From: Paralithodes platypus
Lineage: Eukaryota > Arthropoda > Malacostraca > Decapoda > Lithodidae
DNA length: 64,000 nt
Direction: 5' to 3'
Assembly (NCBI GenBank): GCA_032716605.1
Contig: CM064517.1
Coordinates: 28,226,719-28,290,718, forward strand
Shown here: positions 1-10,910 of the stretch, piece by piece
Numbering within the stretch: the first letter of the stretch is position 1
Layout of the letters: each line of letters begins with the position of its first letter
Translations under genes and position numbers: made by a program
Notes under the pieces: model-generated
What the model saw: the letters and a program-made list of their open reading frames with translations, nothing else
Told to the model about the DNA's origin: nothing
Databases searched by the model: none

Positions 1-249
1 TCACTAGTTTGGCGATGTTAAGACCTTTCTCTTATTAATTTGTTTGCCAATATTAAGACCTTTCGAACCATTTAGGTGTCGATCTTTTTCCTGGCGAGCG
101 ATAGCGAGCCTGTTTCTTAGAAGGAGCTGGCCTACGGCCGATAAATTTTTCTACCAAAAAATGTACAAATTTATCTCAAAGTAAGGTCTTGTGGGTGCTA
201 TTCAAAGCTTAATAGAGGTCTAGGGAGCAAACTAAAACCCCTGCCTTAA
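1..249 (-). mobile_element. MITE-A, partial (cut by window edge)
   Basis: Shows the MITE-A core: the CTGGCGAGCGATAGCGAGCC stretch, a GGCCTACGGCC hairpin, a TTTTTCTACC palindrome and the arm that ends in CCTTAAT. It is oriented opposite to the copy that starts at 246 and shares that copy's TTAA. No open frame; a non-autonomous DNA element by structure. Confidence 0.7.
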
Positions 250-571
250 TGGGAGGTATTTAGTTTGTTCCCTAGACCTCAATCAACCTTAAAATTACAC
301 CCCCTCGAGTCCCTTTCAAGATAAATTTGTAAATTTTTCGGTAGAAAAATTTCTCGGCCGAAGGCCGGTTCCTCTTAAATTACAGGCTTGCTATCGCTCG
401 CCAGGATACAATAGACACCAGAATTGCACGAAAAGTCTTACTATGGGGTGACAGTTCTTAAAATCGCTAAACTAATGGGGCAAACTTTTTATAATATCAA
501 AAGCAATGGGGCTAAACATGAGGGAGAAAGGGATCAAGAAAACAATCCCTCAAGTGGAGATCTCCCCTTAA
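246..571 (+). mobile_element. MITE-A, full-length palindromic element
   Basis: Bounded by TTAA (246-249 and 568-571), with end TTAATGGGAGG and opposite end CTCCCCTTAA. The interior holds the CTTCGGCC-type hairpin and the conserved block GGCTTGCTATCGCTCGCCAG. The 68-codon frame inside (424-630) is an accident of this repeat, because the same frame recurs near 62900 in another copy. TTAA flanks are the hallmark of piggyBac-type target duplication; assignment to that superfamily is inference. Confidence 0.75.
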
Positions 572-955
572 ATGATACAGTACTGTGGATCATCTTACCT
601 TACTTATATACAGGGACCCATGGACTCTGACACCACCGCTATACACTCACCTGGGAACACAGAAGAGAACACGTATTACAAAGGGTTATAACTTAGACAA
701 GCTTCATAACAGCTTAAGCATACAACACAATTCATCATCTTCAATACATTCTTAAATTCAATACATCTTTCAATACATTGAAATATGATTTAAATATTGT
801 CTAATATACTATGCATATTTATTGTGGGTGATGTGTGTGTCTGAGTGTTGAATTACAATGTACATTTTTAATGTGAATAAAGAACTATGAATTGAATTGA
901 ATACTATGTCACAAATATTAGACGACAAAATAAATATATAAACAGGTATAATATA
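572..955 (+). repeat. Probable retroelement 3' end with ATTGA-type tail
   Basis: AT-rich, no gene seen. An AATAAA (876-881) is followed within 15 bases by tandem GAATT units (889-902), the usual look of a non-LTR retroelement 3' terminus. A similar AATAAA plus AATTGAATTG tail occurs at 16681-16710. No coding remnant is visible upstream. Confidence 0.4.
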
Positions 956-1002
956 ATGAATGAAACTTATTCTAAGTCGTACAGTATTATGGTGGGGGGG
1001 GG

Positions 1003-1340
1003 GGGGGGCTTTGTTGGCTCACTTGGCTTCCATCAAGCTTAAAAGAAATACCCACAGGAATCTCCTTGGTGTTAAATTTGTATATTTTCTGGTAGATAAA
1101 TGTCCCTTCCTCCTAAATTGCAGGTTCGCATTCGTTCACCAGGAAAAATTCGCATCTAAATGTCTCACCAGGAAAAAATGACATCTAAATGGCACGAAAG
1201 GTCTAAATATCGACGGAGAAGTAGGACAAATGGTCATACAATCGTCAAACTAATCGGGTGAACGTCTATTATTCTCAAAACTAATGGGGCTAAACATGAG
1301 GGAGAAGGGGGTACAGAAAAAAACACAAACCTTCCCTTAA
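1003..1340 (+). mobile_element. MITE-A, decayed copy
   Basis: Carries the MITE-A arm (CATCAAGCTTAAAAG), a degraded form of the GCTCGCCAGGAAAAA core, the block GGCACGAAAGGTC and the right terminus CTTCCCTTAA (TTAA 1337-1340). The left terminus is replaced by a G run (993-1008). The core is partly duplicated at about 1130-1190. Confidence 0.6.
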
Positions 1341-1344
1341 GAAG

Positions 1345-1650
1345 TATATGCGTAAAAGCAGTGTTGGATGGGAGGAGCAGCGTCGACTGACTGGGGACAG
1401 AGGTGTGTGGTGGCGATTCATTCGTGCCGCCACTTCGGGAAACATTACGTCTGGCAATATATAGATAGATAGGTAGAATAGCTGAATACCATCAAACTGA
1501 GATAATGCTATTGCTTAACTCAATCCTTCCACCTCTCTCGCGGTCTACATATCCCTCTCTGTCCTTCCACTTCACTCTCGTACACTCTCCGAGTCATTCT
1601 CTCGCTTCCCATGCGTTCCACATGACCATCTCAAATATCAGTCCACTACA
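1345..1650. pseudogene. RTE-like LINE scraps, two orientations
   Basis: 1345-1480 (+) matches the 3' end of the RTE-like element seen at 36772-37712: the GTCGACTGACTGGGGACAG block, then a GATAGATAG tail. 1505-1640 (-) matches a more internal part of the same family (compare 3415-3540). The inverted arrangement points to two insertions or a rearranged one. Both are non-functional fragments. Confidence 0.65.
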
Positions 1651-1739
1651 TGAATTTGTCATGCCGTATTTCATCTTCTGTAAAACTATGCGACTAAATA
1701 AAAGACCTGCATACTTCTGTCACAGTTTTGTCTAAATGA

Positions 1740-2251
1740 AAGACTAGTGAACGGACATTAAACCTGAGATACGTATTTTACCAAATCGAACAAGTGAGAG
1801 GCGGGGTCGCTTCAGGCTCTGCTGGGTGTATGAATAAACGGCGCTACGTTGGATGGAGGGCAACTAGATTATTATAGGGTTGGTTCCGATAACTAACGTA
1901 TTATATAAATGTGTGTCTTCATAATTCCCTTTAGTAACTTTATGGAAGGTCAGTTAGAAAGGACTTAGCTCTTGACTAACGCAGGAAGCGCCCGCAGAAA
2001 GGCGTGAAGCACCTCTCGTAATGGCTTCTAATTTGAGAGGGTGCTACGAAGCGCCCGGAGGCTTCCCCCCACCCTCTCCCTTCCTTCCACCTGAGTGCTT
2101 CGATCCCTCGCAGCGGCTTCATGAAAACAGCAGTACAAAAAAACAATAAATGTAAATTACCCAAACCGGATATTGTCGTAATGATGATGGGACAGTGAAC
2201 ATTGTCTTGGATAACACACTCCATCAATCGTTAACACGTAATATATCAGGA

Positions 2252-2289
<38 letters not shown>

Positions 2290-2940
2290 TAAGACGCTTA
2301 CCGTAGTTTAAAAATATGAAATCTATACACAATGCTAAACGTTGAAAGAATGCATAGTTGTACAGTCACCTCATTTAATTCGTAGACTCTCAGAATCTTA
2401 TTTAGGCATAATAAAAGCTTAAAAGTTAATGCATAAAATACATAAATAATATGGAAATGGGATGAATAAATTAATATAACAGCGATACTCTTTCCTACAT
2501 CAATCTGTATCGTATATAATTATATGCATACATAATTTCTGAGGCTGCGAAGAACACGAATTGACAGTAGCCTACATGTGTCGCCTGTCTTATATGATGA
2601 AAATAAAAAATGAGGATTGGCACCAATGCAAGGCTGATTGGGACACAACCGAACGAAAGTATACAATACACACAGTTGATTCATGAAGAGACAGACACAT
2701 CAATATATATATATATATATATGTTTCAACGAAATAGGTTCGGAAAGAAGATCAGACATATTGAAATCAAATATAATAGATATTTAAAGGCATACAAATA
2801 CATCATTATACAAGGACGTTTAATAAACATACATCCACACTGACAGAATTGCAGACATAAAATTTAAAGTAAAACATGAAATACTTACAATTCGGCTGAC
2901 AACATAAATACAATATTTACAAACAACTGGAATGTTCAGA
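1740..2940. other. No gene seen; microsatellites only
   Basis: Contains an (AC)n tract at about 2253-2288 and a short (AT)n at 2704-2722. No conserved repeat core or credible frame was recognised; open frames here lack any domain-like composition. Confidence 0.5.
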
Positions 2941-3150
2941 CAGACGAACGAAGAGAGAAACAGAAAGACAAACAAGCAGACATAGACAGAAGCAAACAGA
3001 CAGATGGTGAAAGACAGACATATAAGTAAACAAACACACAAACATACAGACAAGCAAGCAGACATAGATAGAAGCAAAGAGATAGATACTGAAAGACAGA
3101 CAGGTAAGTAAACAAACACACACACATACAAACAAAGACCAACAGACACA
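2940..3150. repeat. GACA-rich tandem repeat, two 80-bp units
   Basis: Two roughly 80-bp units (about 2975-3055 and 3057-3135) share GCAGACATAGA, GTGAAAGACAGACA-like and AAGTAAACAAACACAC blocks. Long minus-strand frames across this stretch are low-complexity products of the repeat. Confidence 0.65.
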
Positions 3151-3289
3151 TACCGTATATGAAGACAGCCACAGAGACAAATAAATCAATAAGCCCCTGT
3201 CATTGGTTGGATTACATTGCGAGGGTTCCATGTTCGCTTCCTGCCAATCAAACTATATCTTAGCTCCTTTGTGTCTCTATCTATCTATC

Positions 3290-4388
3290 TATCTATTGCC
3301 TGACGCCGTGATTCCCGAAGGGGTGGCCACGAACGAACCGCCCTCATGCACCTCTGTCCCCAGTCAGTCGACGCCCCTCCCCCCAACCAGCACCGCCTTC
3401 GTTCATGTACTTCCTCACTCCATCCTTCCACCTCTCATTCGGTCTACATCTCCCTCTCTGTCCCTCCACCTCGCTCCCGTACACCCTCTTAGTCATTCTC
3501 TCACTTTCCATACGTTCCATATGGCCGAACCATCTCAAATTGTTCCTTTTCAAACTTTCCAGCACATCTACCTCCACACCACACCTCCTTCTTACTTCCT
3601 CATTAGTCTGTCTATCCCTCCATGTAACTCCGCACGCACTCCTTAAGTAATTCATTTCCACTGCTCTCACTCTTGGTCTGAGTCTCTCAACCAACGTCCA
3701 TGCTTCGCTTCCGTAAGTCAGTGTCGGGATTACCACACTGTCATGCAAGGACTTCTTCACTTCCATACTGACCACCCTATTTCTTGTTACTGCTTTTAGC
3801 GTTCCTACAACCCTCTTCCCCTGTTGTACCCTCTCCCGCACTTCTTCATCCATAGTCCCATCTTTACTCAACACACTGCCCAGATACTTAAGAGTTGACG
3901 ATCTCCATAGCCTGACCGTTCAGCTTCACCTCACACTCTGTGACTTCACCCCTTTCGAAGACCACAACCTTGCTCTTCCCCGCATTTACCTTCAAATTCC
4001 GTTTTTCGCACACTGTTCCAAACTCATTTACCAGACCCTGCAACTCCCATTCATTATCACTCATCAGAACTGTATCATCCGCAAACAGCAGTATAGGTAG
4101 CTTCCACTCAATTCCCTCCCTTTTCAGCGATACACCAACATCCACTGCTCTTGATAGTATTTCTTTCATGACTCCATCCATATATACAGTAAACAACCAC
4201 GGGGACATCACACACCCCTGTTTCAAACCAACATTCAGGTCAAAGAACTTGCTCTGCTCACTCTCCACACTACTGCCACCTTTGCACCCTCATACATGCT
4301 CTTCACTGCTTTCAGCAACTTGCCCTCCACTCCATATATTCCAAGCACTTTCCACAAACCTTCTCGCTCTCTATTATTTGGAGTGTGT
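3290..4388 (-). pseudogene. RTE-like non-LTR retrotransposon fragment (reverse transcriptase, broken)
   Basis: Read on the minus strand from 4388, the sequence encodes the middle and end of a reverse transcriptase. Upstream remnants (LWKVLGIYG) come first, then GLKQGC with an MSPWLF box, then FADD (residues 62-65 of the 4268-3888 frame), the catalytic aspartate pair. After a frame break near 3880 comes a C-terminal region with TYGSEAWTL, WRDRQTNEEV and RWFGHMERM. The 3' end at 3290 runs into (GATA)n, a typical LINE tail. The endonuclease half is missing, so the copy is 5'-truncated as well as frameshifted. A near-identical copy lies at 36772-37712. Clade assignment to RTE is from the conserved C-terminal motifs and is tentative. 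Confidence 0.85.
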
Positions 4389-4492
4389 TCTTAGCGCCGA
4401 CACGACACACACTCACTCAATTTAAACTCACACAACCGCACACAGCTAATCTCATGTACATGCACACAAACTATATATACACACATATATAG

Positions 4493-4497
<5 letters not shown>

Positions 4498-4540
<43 letters not shown>

Positions 4541-4562
4541 TCTCACTCTCTCTCTCTCTCTC
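4498..4562. repeat. (AC)n followed by (TC)n microsatellite
   Basis: Perfect AC dinucleotides (about 4498-4534) followed by CT dinucleotides to about 4562. Frames through it are artefacts. Confidence 0.95.
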
Positions 4563-4752
4563 CTCGTCCCCAACTCCCAAGATAAAATTGACCACTTACC
4601 CAAGCAGATTGTACAACACTTGATGTACAGTACATTGAGTTCATACAACCTTTTCTACAACTCGCGTGTGGTCTTTGGGTGACCAGAAAGTAGGGCAAAC
4701 AAATTCCAACTACACCGAGCAAAAATGTCTCATGGTTATGTTTTGGGTTCCT

Positions 4753-5181
4753 TTAACCCTTAACTGGCGGGGCCCGCCTTAAGTCGGGCTCCAATTTGCA
4801 GCAAGTTAGGAGCATTATTAAGTCTTTTAAAGGGTTAAAATCGAGTGCAAATGGCTGGGAGCGCAGCAGGCCACACGTCCGACACCCAGGGCTTACCGCC
4901 GCCCACTGACTCACGCTCCCTCTGTTCTCGAGAGGCCGGCAGTGTTGCCAGTAGTGAGCGTAGCTGGAAAAATATGCCGCTGTACGCTAAACTCCCATGT
5001 TAGTGGTACCACTGCGTGAGAACGACGAGTGCTACGTAGCTCGTTCTGGTCTCATTTTGAAGCTTTTAGCGCCTAGTTTTTTACTGAATAAATTTCTTTT
5101 CATGCAGATACTTGATTGATCATTCAGGAGGGCCTGAATATGCCCAAAATAGCCCAAAAAAACCCGCTAGACAAGGGTTAA
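4753..5181. mobile_element. MITE-P, piggyBac-like non-autonomous element
   Basis: Bounded by TTAA at 4753-4756 and 5178-5181. Terminal inverted repeats: left TTAACCCTTAACTGGCGGG, right (reverse complement) TTAACCCTTGTCTAGCGGG, about 16 of 19 positions identical. TTAA plus CCCTT termini are what piggyBac-superfamily elements show. 429 bp with no transposase remnant, hence non-autonomous. Its right TTAA is also the left end of the next MITE-A. Confidence 0.7.
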
Positions 5182-5510
5182 AGGGGGTAGTACCCGCTTG
5201 TTCTTGACCCCCTTCTCCCTCATGCTTAGCATATTCGTTTTCAGGTTTTATGGCGTTCGTTCCGTTAGCTATGCGATTTCTAGACCTTTCACCTCATTTT
5301 CTTTTCAATATTAAGGCTTTTCGTGCCCTTTAGGTGTCAAATTTTTTCCTGACGAGTGATAGCGAGCCTCTAGTTTTAGAAGAAACCGGCCTTCGGCCGG
5401 GAAATTTCTCTACAGAAAAAAATAACAACATTTTTTGAAAGGGGGTCTAGGGTTTTTTTTTTTCTAAGTTTGATGGAGGTCTAGCGAGGAACTCAACAAT
5501 ATATTAAAAC
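5178..5510 (-). mobile_element. MITE-A copy abutting MITE-P
   Basis: Starts TTAAAGGGGG at the shared TTAA. Has CCCCCTTCTCCCTCATG, the CCTGACGAGTGATAGCGAGCC core, the CGGCCTTCGGCCG hairpin and GATGGAGGTCTAG. Its far end is replaced by the adjoining 22-bp array. Confidence 0.7.
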
Positions 5511-5524
5511 ATAAATATATAGAC

Positions 5525-5879
5525 CAAAAACCAAGCACTACCCTCTTAAAAACCAAGCACTACCCTCTTAAAAACCAAACACTATCCTCTTAAAAACCAA
5601 GCACTACCCTCTTAAAAACCAAGCACTACCCTCTTAAAAACCAAGCACTACCCTCTTAAAAACCAAACACTACCCTCTTAAAAACCAAGCACTACCCTCT
5701 TTAAAACCAAGCACTACCCTCTTTAAAACCAAGCACTACCCTCTTAAAAACCAAGCACTACCCTCTTAAAAACCAAACACTACCCTCTTAAAAACCAAGC
5801 ACTACCCTCTTAAAAACCAAACACTACCCTCTTAAAAACCAAGCACTACCCTCTTAAAAACCAAGCACTACCCTCTTAA
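5525..5879 (+). repeat. 22-bp minisatellite, about 16 copies
   Basis: Unit AACCAAGCACTACCCTCTTA plus AA, with C/A changes (AAGCAC or AAACAC) and a T insertion in two units. Each unit contains TTAA and resembles the terminal 20 bases of MITE-A, so it looks like amplification of the element's own end. Confidence 0.9.
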
Positions 5880-6245
5880 GCTGGAGTCGAAAACTGAGAA
5901 GTGGGTCAGCCAATCAAAGCCAAATGTCACTGGTGCTGTCACCTGCAATGAAAGCGGGTACAAATTGCAAGGACCAGTTATGACATGCAAATGGAATATT
6001 TTGATATATTCCCTTTACATTTATGCTCGAATCTGTACTGATCCTCGTGCAATGTTCGCCGTTATACGTTTATCATAATATAATAGTGTATCAACTACTT
6101 TGACAGACAATTGTATTTCGTGTGGAAGCAATATCAAAATGTGTTATATTTTGCAAATAGAAAACCATTTGACAAGGTAGACAGACATAGAGTAAGTGAG
6201 TGAATGAGGGAAGGGTGATTACAATACACGTCTTTGAGGGCGGCG

Positions 6246-6430
6246 TAATTACCCCCTTCAGTATTATGGCGCTGTTTACCTTTATTCTGGCTCTCAGCAG
6301 ACAATATTACTCGGCTTTGGAAGGCTCGCTAGGAATTGAAGGAACAATACCTATCTCAATTAACCCTTTCATTCTCACAATCCCTTCCTAAACTGAATAA
6401 AGTTATCTACTGTTAGCCCGAAAACGTTAA
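6246..6430. mobile_element. MITE-C, decayed copy
   Basis: Contains CCCCTTCAGTATTATGG, a TTATTCTGGCT block and a matching inverted block near 6400. Its right end is the TTAA at 6427-6430, shared with the next copy. Confidence 0.6.
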
Positions 6431-6611
6431 CCTCTTCAGCACGATGCCGTCTCTTTGCCTTTGATCCTGGCGGCTAAAGTTAGACGATTGTATAAGGTAT
6501 AAGGAGGACCTATGTTACTCAGAGGGCTTATTGGGTTCGTATTTACCCCTTTCAGTAGTAGAAATAGATAATAAGCTGGAAAATATAGTGTCATTGTGCT
6601 GAAGGGGTTAA
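6427..6611. mobile_element. MITE-C copy
   Basis: TTAACCTCTTCAGCAC on the left, GTGCTGAAGGGGTTAA on the right: a clear inverted pair bounded by TTAA (6427-6430 and 6608-6611). Interior has the GTTAGACGATT block diagnostic of the family. Confidence 0.7.
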
Positions 6612-6808
6612 AAGTGCGTCCTCGTATCCTGAAGGGGTTATAAGTAGATGGCGGAATGCAAGACGAATTAAATATTTCTCCAATACACACACCTACGCTG
6701 AAGCTTCCCCATTGACGTATAAACACACACAGACAGACAGACATTATTGGTCGCTGCTCACAAACACGTTCAAAAACTTAAAATCTAATAAAACAGAAAG
6801 AACAAAAC

Positions 6809-6862
6809 ACACACACACACACACACACATACATACACACACACACGCACACACACACTCAC
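6809..6862. repeat. (AC)n microsatellite
   Basis: AC dinucleotides with a few interruptions, immediately before SINE-2. Confidence 0.95.
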
Positions 6863-6870
6863 ACATTTTA

Positions 6871-7197
6871 CGGTCACGGTGGCCGAGCGCGCTTAGTACT
6901 CTGTATTGGGAGCACTAGCTCTGGTGTCGGGGGTTCAATCCCACGCACCGGCAGGGGAAGTTCTCTCAAAAGCTTTCCCTGGCCGTGAAGGCAAGGTCTG
7001 GACGGACCACCTCGGGGGCCCACAAAGTCTCCTGCCCACGTCCTACTTCTTCGGGAGTATGTAGGCGCTCTCGTTAGCAGCCAGGATCAGTCTATTGATC
7101 CCTTAGGATAAGATCTAGGTTAAGTCTGTGTATTTTCAGCCCCATTGGCTGCCGGCTTGAAATAAACCGATTATTATTAATATTATTATTATTATTA
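6871..7197 (+). mobile_element. SINE-2, Ser/Leu-tRNA-like head with (ATT)n tail
   Basis: The first 83 bases (6871-6953) resemble a long-variable-arm tRNA: A-box-like TGGCCGAGCGC and B box GGTTCAATCCC, the internal RNA polymerase III promoter. A tRNA-unrelated body follows (CCGTGAAGGC, CCACCTCGGGGGCC, CTTCGGGAGTATGTAGGCG), ending in AAATAAACCG and an (ATT)n tail (about 7172-7197). Length and layout fit a complete SINE. Confidence 0.8.
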
Positions 7198-7386
7198 TAT
7201 ATACATATAGATATGTATGTGTATATGTGTGTGTTCAAATTTCTTACCCACAATACAATTTTAAGTTGACACCCACACATAAGCTGAACAATGCAGTGTA
7301 TACCACAATAATTCAGCACTCCAGTTTGCCCAAACAACAGCTGTGTAATGGTTCACAAGTGGCCCTAATCAACTATTTTATGCGCC

Positions 7387-7527
7387 TTAAGGGGACCCAC
7401 CTCATTTGCTTTCTCTTTCTCTCCCTCTCTCTTTGTCTTGTATCCATTCGGTCCCATTCAGCCTGCTGTTTTAAGACGTTTAACCCCACCAAGTGTCAAT
7501 ATTTTCCAGGCGAGCGGTAGCCAACCA

Positions 7528-7584
<57 letters not shown>

Positions 7585-7806
7585 CTGACCGCAAGCTAAA
7601 TTTGTACATTTTTCGATAGAAAAATTTCTCCGGCGAAGCCGGATTTCTCCATACAATGCTGGCTTGCTATCGCTCGCCAGGAAGAAATTGACACCTGGGT
7701 GGGGATTAACGTCTTAAAACAGTTGGCTGAAAGGGGTCGAATAGATACAAGCCAGGGAAAGAGAAAAGAGGAGAGAAAGATAAAAAAAAAGGCGTGACCC
7801 CCTTAA
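7387..7806. mobile_element. MITE-B copy 1, long-armed palindrome
   Basis: TTAA at 7387-7390 and 7803-7806; arms of about 150 bases are near-perfect inverted repeats. Each arm contains a TCTCTCTTTCC..TTGTATCCATTC stretch, CCAGGTGTCAATATTTTCC-like sequence and GAGCGGTAGC. Between them lie an (AT)n tract (7528-7578), the FADD-independent spacer with TTTTTCGATAGAAAAA and the hairpin CCGGCGAAGCCGG. No protein-coding potential. Confidence 0.8.
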
Positions 7807-8119
7807 AAAACTTAGCCACTTCCCCCTTTTGGGGACGCGTGATGGATGTCGATCATCTTGTTCCTCCCCTCCTCAGGGGGAAGGGTGATTCTCCTCCTAT
7901 TGCGCCCGTGATTGCCCCCGAGAATGCCTCTTTCGTAGCGCTTTGTGTGTCTGGGTTAGAGTCCCCAGCTACCCTAACTGCCTTCTTGATTAGGAAGGTA
8001 ATTGATGGTTGTGCGGGGCCAGTGGATCAGGTTTAGAAGCTTGCCAGTGGTGACCTCCTTGTTAAAACCCATAATGCTTTTCAGATCCAAGACGTACTTA
8101 AGTTACGAAATGTTTAATG

Positions 8120-8124
8120 CTATG

Positions 8125-8178
<54 letters not shown>
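8120..8178. repeat. (AT)n microsatellite
   Basis: Perfect AT dinucleotide run of about 55 bases. Confidence 0.95.
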
Positions 8179-8181
<3 letters not shown>

Positions 8182-8419
8182 CATAGTACAGGGATTAGAA
8201 CATTTTATGCGGAATTGGCGATCTTAGTGTGAGTAGGTTTTCTTAGTTTTAAAACTATATATAGTCTCATATGAATTAGTATTTTTTTTCCTCATAACAT
8301 AATCTAAACAAGAGGTGCCATATTACATAGAACATAACCTCACATGGCAAAATTATACCTTTATTCTCCATGTCATCCTGCGCCCTGATCATTCTATTTG
8401 TTTCACTTGGATAACTATG

Positions 8420-8575
8420 TTGGTGGTGTAATGGTTTAGGTGCTTATGTTCTGGGTGTGGTGTCCCGAGTTCGAATCCCGGGAGGACCATTATTCTTTCA
8501 TTAGTTCATTCAAGTACATTGGGGTTTGTAATTGATGATTAATGTTAAGAATGGGGTGTTACTTATATTATGCCG
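8420..8575 (+). mobile_element. SINE-1 copy 1, tRNA-derived
   Basis: The head (8420-8489) has GGTGGTGTAATGGTTTAGG as an A-box region and GAGTTCGAATCCCGGG around the B box. The short body TTTCATTAGTTCATTC, ACATTGGGGTTTGTAATTG ends at GGGGTGTTACTTAT. The same head-body order recurs at 15127-15285 (-), 36445-36575 and 39243-39390 (-), which identifies a SINE rather than a tRNA gene. No acceptor-stem pairing was found. Confidence 0.85.
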
Positions 8576-8920
8576 GGGCGAAATATTGTTTGCCCTTAGA
8601 ACAAGGAAACAGGATAACAAGGGCGTATTGACATTGCTTTACAAATAATGGTTCAAAGTCAGTACGTAAGCTGCGCATAACAATAATAATAAAACCATAT
8701 TGTGTGGTACATTCTCAGATTGAAGCAGCCAGTTATGCTCCATGGTGGTGTGGTCCAGCAGAAATCCACCATCAGTGAAAAAAAAATGAAAAATAGGATT
8801 TCGTACCGTCATCCTCACCATTGCGTAACAAGGTGATGTAACACGACCGCTTTTTTGGGCAATTTCTTATGTTTTTGGTGGCAATATTTCGTGGCTTTTT
8901 TACACTCATATCGGAAACAC

Positions 8921-8948
8921 TCTCTCTCTCTCTCTCTCTCTCTCCCTT

Positions 8949-9020
<72 letters not shown>

Positions 9021-9044
9021 TATATATATATATATATATATATC
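8921..9044. repeat. (CT)n then (AT)n compound microsatellite
   Basis: CT dinucleotides with one interruption (about 8921-9017) followed by AT (about 9018-9043). Overlapping frames on both strands are artefacts of this tract. Confidence 0.95.
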
Positions 9045-9273
9045 ATTATGTCTACTTCTGTATATTTATCTAGCTTATCCGCGTATCTACCCATTTCTCT
9101 CTTTTAGATAAAAATGCGTATGCCATATTTCCCCATTCATTTCTTTCAAGGTCTACTGTACTACACGAATACTCTAAGACGCTAATTATTGTACACGAAT
9201 ACTCTAAGACGCTAATTATTGTACAAATACCAAAAACATTGCTTATTTAATTACGATAAAAAATCTCCATCGT

Positions 9274-9653
9274 TTAAGGGGGGTGACCTGCCTTTTTGTC
9301 TCTCCTTTTCTCTCTTTCTCTAGCTTGTATCCATTCGACCCCATTCAGCCAACTGTCTTAAGACGTTTACCCCCCTCCAGGTGTCAATATTTTCCTGGCG
9401 AGCGGTAGCGAGCCAGCATATATATATTTTTGTTTTACAGCAAGCTAAATTTATACATTTTTCAATAGAAAAATTTCTCCGGCGAAGCCGGATTTCTCCA
9501 TACAATGCTGGCTCGCTATCGCTCGCCAGGAAAAAATCGACACCTGGATGGGGATAAACGTCTTAAAACAGTTGGCTGAATGGGGCCAAATGGATATAAG
9601 CCAGAGAAAGAGAGAAAAGGAGAGAAAGAGAAAAAGCAGGTGACCCCCCTTAA
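9274..9653. mobile_element. MITE-B copy 2
   Basis: TTAAGGGGGGTGACCTGC at the left and GCAGGTGACCCCCCTTAA at the right: a perfect 18-base inverted terminus including TTAA (9274-9277, 9650-9653). Same long arms and central CCGGCGAAGCCGG hairpin as copy 1, with a short AT centre. Confidence 0.85.
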
Positions 9654-9806
9654 AGTGTCAGAGCATAAGACTATATCCTTTGATGTTATGGATACCCTCT
9701 CGTACCCTCTCATACCCTCTCATACGCTCTCATACCCTCTCATAGTTACAAGGTTGAAATGTCTCTGCAGATTATTTTACATAAACAAAAAATAAAATCA
9801 AAATAG

Positions 9807-9810
<4 letters not shown>

Positions 9811-9880
<70 letters not shown>
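9811..9880. repeat. (AC)n microsatellite, about 70 bases
   Basis: Uninterrupted AC dinucleotides. Just upstream (about 9694-9745) is a short array of a 10-base CATACCCTCT unit. Confidence 0.95.
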
Positions 9881-9882
<2 letters not shown>

Positions 9883-10164
9883 GTTATCACCTTTGCGTGT
9901 TCACCAGGAATTTATTAGGGATGGATTTGCCCTAACCCTTTGTCGCCAGTCTGTTAAATAAGCCCATCCATAATATTATACACACTCCACTATTGTAGGC
10001 AAACAGCGAGGGAGGGACTACCTTTCTGCACACATTCTCCTTTTGTTTCTAATCATTTCCTCTGCATAATTTTGGTTGAATAAGATATTACATTAGAATT
10101 TATATGATTTTCTTTTATAGAAATCACTACCGGTAACATCCTTTGCTTTATTATCTGGTAACTA

Positions 10165-10290
10165 TTAGACCATTTTGTTCAGTTTAGCTAGGACGTCTAC
10201 CAAACTATCTCAATTAATCCTTTTAGCTACCATATATCTTTCCTAAGTTGCATTAAAATATTCTTAATGTAGCTGAAATAAAAAACAAAT
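10165..10290. mobile_element. MITE-C, partial
   Basis: Has TAGGACGTCTACCAA, CTCAATTAATCCTTTTAGCT and TTCCTAAGTTGCAT blocks found in other MITE-C copies (compare 63260-63370). The right terminus is lost where a LINE-L 3' end begins. Confidence 0.55.
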
Positions 10291-10620
10291 TATATGTGAG
10301 TGAGGGAGGCAAAAGGCAGAACTGCCTGTAGCGAGTGCCTCCCCCAGAGTTGAAAGAGTGACAGGGCCAAAATCAAGGGACGTTCGAGTCAAAATTCCTG
10401 GACACACGGAGTTTGAAGCAATTTAAGTCATAGGAAGAGGGAAAGACTGATTCTGGGAGAGCGTTCCAGAGTTCAGCTGTTGAATAGAAGAAAGACAGTA
10501 ATGTTTCACTCTTGTGTTGGAGAGTTGCACAGAGTAGGGGTGGGATTGTGTTGCAAGACGGGTACTACGTGCCCTACGTACAGTAGAGGAGGTGGTATAC
10601 ACTTAATTAAATAGATGTCA
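10290..10620 (-). mobile_element. LINE-L 3' end, 5'-truncated
   Basis: Reverse complement matches the terminal 330 bases of the element at 42520-43705, including the coding tail and the 3' UTR block GTCACTTTCAA..GGGGGAGGCACTCGCTA..CTGCCTTTTGCCTCCCTC. Dead-on-arrival insertion. Confidence 0.8.
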
Positions 10621-10837
10621 CCGGTACGGCACGGATTAAAGCGACAAAATCAGATGAACAAAGCTCACAGGCAGTGCGAATCTTATCATGATTCCTGGTA
10701 ATTGTTGACGCGTAGATGAGCAAGAAAACCTTAAATATGCTTACAATAAATAAATAGTATCTTTGATTCTAATGCAACACAAAATATTCTTATCAAACTA
10801 CGCAAAGACGTTCTTGATTGTCAGATATGTAATATTA

Positions 10838-10910
10838 GCGAGCCGTGGCATAGTCAGTAGAACATCAGCTGCTGATCAAAGAGTCGGCGGATCGAGCCCA
10901 CGATGTCAAA
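10838..10910 (+). mobile_element. tRNA-like SINE head
   Basis: GCGAGCCGTGGCATAGTCAG (A-box-like) and GGATCGAGCCC (B-box-like), 55 bases apart as in a tRNA. No CCA-compatible acceptor stem is apparent, so a SINE fragment is preferred over a tRNA gene. Confidence 0.4.

Noticed and set aside
3940..4425. 161-codon plus-strand frame
   Set aside because: Antisense shadow of the RTE-like reverse transcriptase on the minus strand.
8420..8489. Functional tRNA gene
   Set aside because: Good B box but the same head is followed by the same non-tRNA body in four places and acceptor pairing is lacking; SINE.
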